This document shows, piece after piece, positions 54,778 to 64,000 of a DNA stretch of 64,000 bases. The notes beneath the pieces were generated by a model. The model worked only from the letters and a program-made list of their open reading frames with translations. It made no database searches and was not told the DNA's origin. Positions within the stretch are counted from its first letter, which is position 1, and each line of letters begins with the position of its first letter. Source of the stretch: Margaritispora aquatica. Taxonomy: Eukaryota; Ascomycota; Leotiomycetes; Helotiales; Discinellaceae. The stretch covers positions 372,001-436,000 of the forward strand of contig VJWN01000018.1 of assembly GCA_007644065.1 (NCBI GenBank), given 5' to 3'. Made by a program: the position numbers and the translations under genes.

Positions 54778-57700
54778 TTAAAAATCCTCGTCCTCGTCGT
54801 TGTCCAGCATGGATGCGTAATCCTCCACTGAAGCAAATGTCGGCAAACCCTTGAGCTTCTTCTTCTTTTGCCGACTGGTCTCCTTGCCCTCCGGCACATC
54901 CTTCTTCGCAGTTTCTACCTCCTTTGCAAAGAGCGCATCCATATCAGAGTCGTCCTCGCCACCGTCCTCCAGAACAGCACCACCCTCTTCATCGTCATCC
55001 TCTTCAGTTTCAAAGCCATCGTAGCCGACACCTTCTGAGCCCTCCTCGTCATCGTCGTCCATGTTGATAAGCACTTCATCTTCATCCGATAACTCCGCAT
55101 CAGTCTCATCCAAGTCATGCATTTCCATGTCAGAATCATCGTCGCTTGGACCCTCGACGTCAGGTCTAGAGCTAACAAGAGCATCCCAAATCTCATCCTC
55201 ATTTTCGTCGTCTCCAATCTCCTCACCATCAGCCACCTTAGCCTCCTTCTTTTTACTGACTTGCTTGCCCTTGCCAATCTGACTGAAGTACTTGTGGAAG
55301 AACACCTCATCCACTGCAACATCCTCGGCTTTCTTCCTCCAGAAAGCTTCAGTGTTGAGTGGGCCTTGCATATGACTTGCAGACTTGTTCGAGATGAGAA
55401 CTCCCTTACTTTCGCTGCCAGAAAGCGGTTGCATGATTGATCCACCACGTGGCCCTCCAGATGATGCTTTTGCATTACGGTAAACGAATCTATCGAGAAA
55501 GCTTGTAAGAGTGTGCGAAGCGAGATCGGGCTTTGGTGGCATTTTCTCGTCATTGAGAAGTCTAGATGCGAATAGCGATACGGATGGATGGAAGTGTGCA
55601 AGGAATGGAATCTGCAAATATTAGTCATTTTCTAGGATAATGTTTTGGTAACTCACTATCTCCCACAAACAACTTTTATCGGCATTGCTGTGCTCGGGAT
55701 CTCGTTTCCGGCCATCGTAGGAGGACAAATGCTTGTTGGTTGATGAGACGTCTTGCAGAGATTCCTCGCCTTCCTCTGGAACGTCCTTGATAACCTCGTC
55801 CTCATCTCCTTCGAGAAGTTCTGGGTCAGAAAATAGCGATTTCAATCCTGGGAAGGTGCCCTCGAGTTCCTTGATCAAGTACAGAATGCCACAGATGAAC
55901 GGAGGCTGGTGTAAGGTGACGATTTGCAGCATTCGTTTAACAAACGCTTTCACACGCTTGATATTCAGATCTGATTTCAGCGCCCTGAATAGTAGATTCA
56001 GGTACAAAGCGTGCTTCGAGGAGGTGATTAAGCGAGGATCAAGAAGCGATTCATAAAGTGTCCTGTAGAATCTGTCGACGGAGAGATGTTTCGAAGTCGC
56101 CAGTTGTTCGATCAACATAAGTGCTTGAATACTAGTGTTGAAATTTGACGAGTGCGTGATTCTGAACAGAGTGTCCATGTGCTTTTCTAGTCTATGAAAA
56201 TGTTAATAGTGATCATGTGCCCTATGAAGACTACATACGTTATATCATCTGACTTCGAGAACGGGAATGCACGATTGACACCAGTCAACACTGCTGAGAT
56301 CATCTTCTCTGTGGTTTCTTCATTGGCCAGTTTCGCTTCTTCCTCCTTCGTTACCTTGGCTTTAGCTTTTTTCCCCATTGGCGCGCCTCCACCCTGAATC
56401 TGACCTTTCCGATTTACAATTGGTGCGTCTAGTGGTTTTGGCTCTGGTTTCTTCAGTAGGGAGACGAAAAGTTCAAAATAAATGCCCAGCAGCTTTTTTG
56501 CAACTTCTTCCTCTTTGCCACTTAATATTGTCTGATTCAATGTATTGATTGCATAGTATCTGGCGTGCGAGCTCTGTCCTGGACGAAGGAGTAACTCATT
56601 TTCAATTGAATGAACAATGATTGGTTTCATAAGTGGATGCGAAACCTGAAGCTGTAGGAGTAGATAAGATGTTCGAGATGCAATTTTCTTGTCTGGGTCG
56701 CCCAGCTTGTTGACCAGTAGTCTTAACAGATTGGCTTCCTGCTCCGGTTTCTCCTTAAGAAGTTCAAAGACGTAGGTAACAGCCCTTGATCGAGAATACT
56801 CGATTTCATCACTACACCATCCTTCTAAAACTTTAATCATATCAAAATATGATTCTTTCAACCAATCCTCATACGCCCAAGAGATCAAATGTGCCTTTGT
56901 TATTGCTCCTGGTAAAGCTTGACCAGTATGCCAAGTCGAGATAGATGTTTCCTGCAGAGTGCCAAGAAGTCCTGGTTGAGCTGCAAAGGTTCTAAGACGT
57001 CGGTCCGATGGCAAAACTACACCTACTGCCAAAAGATCCTTCAATGCACCAAGGGCAGTCACTGCCTGCCCTCGACTATGTTTCTTAGCGAGGGTCAACA
57101 AACTCTCAAAAGATTTGGTGGTATGAACAGGGGACTCTTGGACAACCAACGTCAAGGCCGACACTTTATCAGAGAGAGTACCCGACGTCATAATAGTTGC
57201 CAAAAATCGATGTGACGAAGATGCGGAAAGATGTTTCGATGCGTAAAGATTGTTGTCGGCTTCCAAAAGCGTTTTTGCATAGATCTTGAGATTCGCCATG
57301 GCTTCTCTATATCGAGACGCCTCGTCTATGACTGGGCTTGGAAGTGGTCCAAGGGGGGCTGCGTGCCAATCTGCTTGCGCTTGAAATACCTATTAGAAGT
57401 CAGTCAGACCAATTTTGACCGGAGTGAGCACTAACAAGACGATTTGGGTCATCGTGCACAGGCATAACTGTAGGTACAGGCTGAGCCTTCGAAGATTTAG
57501 GAGTGTCCTCGAGCTCTGGTGCCTCGTCTGAAGAGCCGTCATCTGATGCTTCCTCCCATCCATCATCGGCAACCTCGTCCTCACTCTCAGCTACAGCTTC
57601 GGGCTCTTCGTCGTCAGCTACGACTGCCCCCTCAATGCCCAAGCCAGCTACGAACGCAGCAAGATCCTTTCGAAATGATTGATCCGGTGCTGTGGCCCCA

Positions 57701-58113
57701 GACTCTTCATCTTCATCACCAGAAAATGCATCTGCTACGAGATCCATATCTTCCTCTGTGCCTCCTAATGCCAATATCTCTGCAAGCAATTGCGCCTTGT
57801 CGTCTTTCGGTACACCGTCAACATTTGTACCCTCGGATTTCGACTTTTTCTTCGGGCGCTTTTCAGAAGCCTTCTCATTCCCTCGAGAGTCTCGTTTTGT
57901 GCCTCTCGAAGTTTCCGAGGCCTTGCTTTTCTGTTTTTGCCCCCCATCGGCTATCTTGTGTGGTTTCTCGTCCTGGCTTTTGCCATTGCCAAAATCTTTC
58001 TCGATTTTGGCAGTCAGTGCCGTGAGGGCACTCTCGTCGAACCTTGGAATACCAGCTCCTGACTTATCGGAAGTCTTCGCGCCGCTGGCTTGCTTCTTAT
58101 TCTTTTTCCCCAT
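54778..58113 (-). CDS. MAK21: Ribosome biogenesis protein Mak21/Noc1 (CBF family)
   Basis: Nucleolar factor of 60S ribosomal subunit assembly; with Noc2 it binds early pre-60S particles. Exons on the minus strand are 58113-57436, 57389-56239, 56191-55657 and 55611-54778, giving 1,065 residues in exact frame. The basic N-terminus begins MGKKNKKQASG; a frame open upstream to 58251 has no ATG. Acidic stretches follow (VAESEDEVADDGWEEASDD). The central helical repeat domain includes LLRLLVNKLGDPDKKIASR and EKMISAVLTGVNRAFPFSK. The CBF/Mak21 domain contains LDPRLITSSKHALYLNLLFRAL, then HPSVSLFASRLL. A highly acidic tail ends in SMLDNDEDEDF. It shares a promoter interval with mitochondrial prolyl-tRNA synthetase. 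Confidence 0.95.
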
Positions 58114-58435
58114 GGCGCTCAGCGGATTGAATGCAAATGTATTGAGGAAGAAACCTGCAGTAGCACATTGATTCAGTAGACTTTCTCGCAACAACCAAAA
58201 AAAAATGTCTGCGGAGACTGCTGCAGGCCGATAAGATAAGACTAGCGCCAAATAGAGCTTGGGTGAGACGATGACCTCGAGCTATATCCAGGACAGTTTT
58301 GTTTAGCTTTATTTACTTAGCATTTACTTCGGAGGCAATCAACCGTTGTGTTTCTTAAAATTAGGATGTTGGGTTTTTGTTAAGACTATTTTGTACCATA
58401 CATACCTTGTTAGATTCTTGGGATTCACCATCAAT
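58114..58435. promoter_or_regulatory. 322-bp divergent promoter, MAK21 and mitochondrial prolyl-tRNA synthetase
   Basis: The two start codons are 322 bp apart and face away. The interval is AT-rich with a run of A (58196-58205). It must contain both promoters. Confidence 0.7.
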
Positions 58436-60668
58436 ATGCGATGCTTTCGTGCCAACCCCTTACTATATCGAAGAGACCAGTGTCGGTACCTTTTACAACA
58501 CAGGTCGGACTCGAGGTGCAAGTTGAGTAGGCAAGTTTCTATCCTGTCAAAAGAAGCTTCGGCTGCAGTAAGTGGTAGATTTCCCACATTCAGGTGTATA
58601 GGGTCATGTGATTCGTAAGGCAAATGCTAATACCTACTCGTTTCTTAGAGTGATGGACGTACGAGGTTATCTCAGCTATGGGCTCCAACAGGTGGTATCG
58701 CCGCATCAAAGGATGAAGGTAGTAGTTCTGGATATTTGCTTACGATAATCACTGACGTGAATCAGATTCTCAAGCAAAGTTAATTCGAGCTGGATTCCTG
58801 CGACAAGTAAGTAAACCAACACTCAGGATTTTCAGAAATTTGACATATTTAAAAGGCACACTCTGGGATCTTTCATATGCTGCCACTTGGAAGAAGAGTC
58901 CAAGAAAAGCTAGAGAAGCTTATAGACAAACATATGTACGGACTTGGTATGAGATGCTTCCAACATTTGGAAGAGTAGTGTTCATGTTCCCAGGTGCCTC
59001 CAAAGTCTCACTGTCCTCCATATCATCCCAGGAGCTGTGGTTGAAAAGTGGCCGTCTAGCGAACGTCGGTCCTGAGGTATGGTCGACATGTCTCAAAATG
59101 TGTGCTCAATTGACAGTTAAGTAGCTCTTTCAATTTCAAGATAGGAGGAAAGCAAACTATCTCCTATCTCCTACGCATGAAGAAGAAATTACGACCTTGG
59201 TCTCTAGTACAGTAAAATCCTACAAAGAACTTCCAATTCGCCTATATCAGATATGTAAGTGAGGTTATGGATTCTGGGCGACCTCAACTCACATTTCTTA
59301 GCACGCAAATACCGAGACGAAAAGAGGCCCAGGCATGGCTTACTGCGGTCTCGAGAATTTATTATGAAAGATTTATACACTTTCGATTACAATTCAAAGT
59401 TGGCACTTGAGACTTATCATCAAGTCAGAGCCGCATATGCTCGATTATTTGATGAGCTCAAGCTACCATATCTTGTCGCGGAAGCTGATTCAGGGGACAT
59501 TGGTGGAGATCTCAGTCATGAATTTCATTTCCCGACCTCCAAGGGAGAAGACAATGTGATCAGTTGCACATCATGCGACTATGTAGCCAACGAAGAACTA
59601 GCGGAGAGCACATTGCCCACAGGAGAAGCAGATACGGAGGTAATCGAGGGCTCGTCTCGGAAGGTCCAGCTTTGGCATGGTATTTCCAAGGACCGATTGA
59701 CATTGATCAATGTCTGGTATGAAGCCCACAATCCCTCTGAATCGCCGTTACCTGCCAATTCTGTGCTGCCCGAAGTCAATCCTAGGGCTGTCAAAAGCGT
59801 ATTTCCAGAGCTGGATTCATCCATTGACGACGCACTATCATTTTGGTCAATGTCATCCGATTCTCCCTCTGCTGAGACTGTTACACCACAGCGGCTTATA
59901 AACTTTCTAGACTGCAGTCTCTCTCCGTCAAACAGAGCTAGCATAAAGTCAACCGACGGTCACCTACAACTATTTCCAGCATCAATGAGTAATGCATTCA
60001 AAACCACTGATGTCAAGATCATCTTTGAGGACTCCACAAATAACCAGCCTCTCAACTTACTACGCATCAAGAACGGAGACGGCTGTCCTAGATGCTCTAG
60101 GGGGATTCTACAAGTCCATAAGGCTATCGAGCTTGGACACACATTTCATCTCGGGACCAGGTATAGTGAGCCACTAGAAGCCAATATCAAGGTCCCAGCC
60201 GAACTCGTGGCTGAAAACAGTAGCGCCAATATCTCAGCGGGAACCGAGTTATTGCCATTTGCCGATGTGCCTATGCAAATGGGTTGCCATGGAATTGGCG
60301 TATCTCGAATTATAGGAGCCGTTGCAGATACGTTGGCAGATAAGAAGGGTTTGAATTGGCCTCGAGTGATGGCTCCTTACGAAGTATTAGTTGTTCCTAG
60401 CAAGAGTGTTCTTGAGCAAGGGGCCACCGATGTATACGACCATCTCAAACTTTCTGATCACGATATCATTATGGACGATCGACAGGCTACTTTCCCCTGG
60501 AAAATGCAAGATGCCGACCTGATCGGCTACCCAGTCATTGTTGTTGTAGGAAGGAAATGGGAATTGGAGAAGAAATGCGAGGTGCAGTGTCGACGACTTG
60601 GGGTTCGTGAAGACATCCACATCTCAGAATTGGCAGGCACTGTATCATCCTTACTCAATCAACTTTGA
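58436..60668 (+). CDS. AIM10: Mitochondrial prolyl-tRNA synthetase (bacterial type)
   Basis: Class II aminoacyl-tRNA synthetase charging mitochondrial tRNA-Pro. Supported exons are 58649-58718, 58766-58806, 58856-58946, 58994-59076, 59125-59254 and 59302-60668. The first exon starts at the 58436 ATG ([15 protein letters not shown], presequence-like), but its donor is uncertain: candidates lie in 58470-58535, so about 610-625 residues in all. Conserved parts are [78 protein letters not shown] (motif 2), [24 protein letters not shown] and [13 protein letters not shown] (motif 3), then the anticodon-binding domain to the stop. The inserted domain between motifs 2 and 3 is diverged and rich in Ser. 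Confidence 0.92.
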
Positions 60669-61092
60669 AGGTGTATCAGTCTTGGTTGTAAGATCAGATG
60701 GTTTGTATCAAGTATTGTACAATAAGATGTGGGTATGGGTAGTACGACTGCTTACGGAAGTAGGGCGGGCATTGATAGTGTCGCTGCAAAATGGTACTTC
60801 AATCCAACCTCTTCATCACCTCTAAACTGGTTGAAAGCATTTAGCATGTTCGCATCAGGATACAGTTTATTTTTCGGAATTCCGGCCTTCTGTCACGCCC
60901 TGCTCGTGACAGACCGCCTGCTTAGCGAGTAGTGGGCTTGATTAGTCAAAATGGCCATATGTGTAGATACAACGTCGGTAACCTACGGCTCAATGACCAT
61001 TCTCCACTTCTCTCCACGAGTATCCACTAGTAGTAGAATATTATAAGTATTTTACGCGAGCACCTTTGTGAATTTAACTTCTTCTTTCATCC
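60669..61092. promoter_or_regulatory. Intergenic upstream of the second MFS carrier
   Basis: 424 bp containing the 3' flank of the synthetase gene and the promoter of the carrier. The AT-rich tattataagta near 61038 is a possible TATA element. Confidence 0.5.
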
Positions 61093-62651
61093 ATGATGAT
61101 GGAGTCTTCATCCACTTCTAGTACTCAAATTGAACTTGTACCAAGGAACTGGCAAGATATCCATGATGGTGGTGCACAAGTTGATCTCGCTTCCAAGGGC
61201 CAAGACATGGTCGGCAATGATGTGGCAGGCCACACTTTGAACTTTGAGCAGGATAATATTGTCGTACAACATCTTCTACCTGCCGATGGAGGTTTTGCGG
61301 CTTGGAGGTTACTCATTGCTGCATTCGTGTTTGAAGCATTGTTGTGGGGTGAGATATCCTATTTGAGAAACCCAAGACTTCAAAACTGACCACTTCTCCA
61401 AGGATTTCCAATTTCCTTTGGTGTTTTCCAAAACTACTACTCGACGCTCCCGCAATTCGCTGGCAATTCAAATATTGCCTTCATCGGAACCGTTGCCCAA
61501 GGACTGAGCTATCTAGGTGCTCCTTTCTCTGCATTGCTCACCAAACGCTTCCCCAAATACCATTCGCAAATCATTTGGATAGGATGGCCTGTTTGTATTG
61601 GAGGCTTGGTAGCTGGGTCTTTCGCCACGTCTATCGAAGGTCTTATTATGACACAGGGAGTCATGTATGGAGTCGGCTTTATTGTGCTTACCTACCCTAT
61701 CATTAGCATGATCGATGAGTGGTGGGTAGCTCGCAAGGGGATGGCTCTTGGACTTATTTCTGCAGCATCAGGTGCAAGTGGTGAGTTCATTCATGTTTTG
61801 ACACGGTTTGCTCTTGTGCTCAACCTCGTATGTAGCCTTTTCCAACAGCTATACTGACTTACTTTTCCATTATAGGCGCCATTATGCCATTTATCTGCTC
61901 GGCAATGCTGAACAGATATGGTTATCAAATAACACTCCGAGCAGTCGCAGTCGCGATGATAGTTCTGACAGCTCCACTACTACCTGCCTTGAAAGGACGT
62001 CTACCACCGCCGGAAACTAACACAATGGCGAAAATAAACTGGAAATTCCTCAAAAAGCCTCTTTTCTGGATCTTTGGTATGTCGACATTAGTTCAAGGTC
62101 TTGGATTCTTCCTTCCAGCTCTCTATCTACCAACATACGCCACCGCGATTGGACTCAGCTCCACTCAAGGTGCCCTTGTTCTCGCCATCATGTCGATTTC
62201 ACAGCTTCTAGGCCAATTTGCGTTCGGCTTCATGTCCGACAAGAAAATATCCGTCAGCAAGCTAGCGATTGGGTGCTCATGCGTAGCGACAATCGCGACG
62301 TTCTGTATCTGGGGCTATGCCAAATCGTTGGGCCTACTGGTACTTTTTAGCATAGTGTATGGATTCTTCGCGTATGCGTTTGCCTCAATGCGAGCCGGCA
62401 TGGGACTGGCTGTCAGTGACGATCCTTCATCTGTGCTGGCTACTTACTCGATCTTGGTCTTCCTACAGGGTATTGGAAATATCCTAGCAGGACCCATAAG
62501 TTCTGGGTTGATGAGAAAGGCGGTTAGTGTGGACGCATATGGAATATCGAGGTTCAAGGAACTTGTTGTTTTCACGGGTAGTTGTATGACTGGAAGTGCC
62601 TTCATCCTTCTGTTGTGGTATCTGAAGCCTAAAAAGTCTTCTCTAACCTAA
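61093..62651 (+). CDS. MFS transporter, monocarboxylate (MCT/Mch) type
   Basis: Exons are 61093-61348, 61403-61780 and 61876-62651, giving 469 residues in exact frame. The first three codons are Met. A soluble N-terminus of about 60 residues leads into PADGGFAAWRLL, the degenerate MCT signature before helix 1, then GFPISFGVFQNYY across the junction. About twelve membrane helices follow; conserved turns include WWVARKGMALGLISAASGASG and GFMSDKKISVSK. The C-terminus is short (YLKPKKSSLT). It is clearly diverged from the carrier at 1.2-2.8 kb, so it is not a recent duplicate. Location is probably the plasma membrane; the substrate is unknown. Confidence 0.91.
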
Positions 62652-64000
62652 GCTTTAAGCTTCGTTCAGCAGCTATACGAGATTATGTCAAAAGCTACAC
62701 CTGAAATGTAAGCTCATGAGGAACATGACAATTAGAATTAGCCAATGAGTATACCAAGCGCTATGCGACGGAATGTACATGTGGTGCTTCACACAATGCG
62801 TGTCTTCTTTATAATCTCACTTCAAGAGATCCATTTTGACTGCAGGTGACTTCCCCGCATTTATATAAGAATTTAATATCTGAAATTTTAAGACACTTGT
62901 ACTAGCGGTCGCGACCAAAAGACGCCCAGAGTGAGCTAGAAAATAGCCACACCATAGCTTTTCCACTGCCAAAAACAAAGACAGCTTCTCAAACACTTCA
63001 AAGTCTAGTATTATAGCTCAAGACATTCCTTCTTCTAAACATCAAAATATAATTCCCACAACGCGTTAAATGAGGTCCTCAAATCTCAGAAAGCAAGTAA
63101 AGGGCAAAAAGTAAAATTAAAATTTAATAGCATGAGCTGGTTTTGATACAGAAACGTTTGGAACATGAGCCTAGCGTATGCTCGACGATATTCCCTCAGC
63201 TAAGCTTAATTAATGTATCTACCAATATAAAGTGATAGCATCCCCATAAGTACATATCTTAGATACTTGGGTCAATCTCAAAGTCTATCTGTCTACCTTG
63301 GTGCCTAAACGGCACAAATCGCCCGATTCAATACCAACAAGAGGTATAAATATTTCAATAAGCCAATTTCCCGCAAGCAAAACCCCGGCTCTTTGGCCTG
63401 AGTGTAATCCGCAACGCAAATTTTCCGACTACTTGCAGGCGTTTCTTCGGTGCCATGGAGTGTCTGTGATTTCTCTTCCTTGAGCCCGGCGTCTTCTTCG
63501 GAAGAGAACCAGGTGAATAGAGTTTTGCTGTTTTGCTCATGGTTTTGAAAGGAGATTCTGAGGAATTAAGGTATTCGGTGGAAGGGACTACCACGTGATG
63601 GTTAAGCGAGGGAAGGTATTCGCGAATTCAAATTAAAATAGTAATTTGTGTTTAGTGCATTCATGGTGGATTAGTCACTGGTGTTAGAAAGACCAGTAAA
63701 GCTATGACATGTCGTGAAGGTAGATACTAGTTCCAAAATCTCTATATGTGATCGCTTGTATTAATGTGTTAATTGATGTATGGGTATGTTGAGATATCAA
63801 TACCCTACCGAGAGCATCCCCTTTGACGGAAAAATGCAACATAGCTTAAAGGTCCTATCATCATAACTTTGAGAGAGTTCAGTTTTGAGAGCATAAGTAA
63901 AGTTAGCTCAACTTTCAGGATCGTTTTATATCCTGTATGCTCTTTAGCTGCTACATAGGAAGTGCCTCCTATAGTTCTACTTCAATTCGCTCGGAAAACT
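62652..64000. other. Right-edge region without a supported gene
   Basis: 1.35 kb of AT-rich sequence. Minus-strand frame 63355-63594 encodes a small basic peptide (MSKTAKLYSPG...) and has no recognised domain. A CACGTG palindrome lies near 63592. No element was identified. Confidence 0.5.

Noticed and set aside
58114..58251. N-terminal extension of Mak21 to 58251
   Set aside because: The extension begins at TTG and has no ATG; the MGKKNKK start fits the family.
1157..62651. The two MFS carriers as a recent duplication flanking the window
   Set aside because: Their signatures, intron positions and sequences differ too much; they belong to the same broad branch only.

Overview
The window is a gene-dense stretch of nuclear DNA from a filamentous ascomycete (Pezizomycotina). 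Nearly all genes carry short spliceosomal introns (about 45-150 bp, GT...YAG ends, often a CTAAC-like branch point). The encoded proteins are typical of such fungi: an Mtr-like amino acid permease, an MpaB-like oxygenase, a GMC oxidoreductase, a Pxl1-like LIM protein, Mak21 and Nup84. A class such as Leotiomycetes would fit but cannot be established from the sequence. I rebuilt each gene by joining reading frames across consensus splice sites. All complete multi-exon models except the prolyl-tRNA synthetase, whose first intron is unresolved, add up to an exact multiple of three bases. No transposon, rRNA, CRISPR array or convincing tRNA gene was seen.

Layout: 1-518 holds a secreted Cys-rich protein (minus, cut by the left edge), followed by a monocarboxylate-type MFS carrier (minus) and a LIM-domain protein (plus). 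Next come an amino acid permease and a fused succinyl-CoA-synthetase-like protein (both minus), and then a small unknown protein (plus). SUMO (minus) and the mitochondrial Cx9C protein Cmc4 (plus) lie head to head, followed by the nucleoporin Nup84/Nup107 (plus), a Q/N-rich AT-hook protein (plus) and an F-box protein (minus). A microsatellite-rich gap of about 3.6 kb leads to the ESCRT-I subunit Vps37 (plus). A GMC oxidoreductase (plus) and an MpaB-like oxygenase (minus) converge at 34.3-38.8 kb. After two unknown proteins (both minus) come V-ATPase subunit C (plus), APS kinase (minus), a hot-dog thioesterase-like protein (minus) and a small unknown protein (plus). Mak21/Noc1 (minus) and mitochondrial prolyl-tRNA synthetase (plus) share a 322-bp divergent promoter. 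A second MFS carrier (plus) precedes a gene-free right end.

Most loci are unrelated housekeeping genes. There are three possible functional groupings. SUMO/CMC4 and MAK21/prolyl-tRNA synthetase are divergent pairs that may share promoters. The GMC/MpaB-like pair could be a small oxidative module.

The most unusual locus is at 10.8-13.2 kb. It encodes one polypeptide in which a complete succinyl-CoA synthetase alpha-type half, with its active-site histidine, is followed by a relic of a mitochondrial beta-subunit precursor. That beta half has lost the ATP-grasp lysine region and the magnesium-binding motif.
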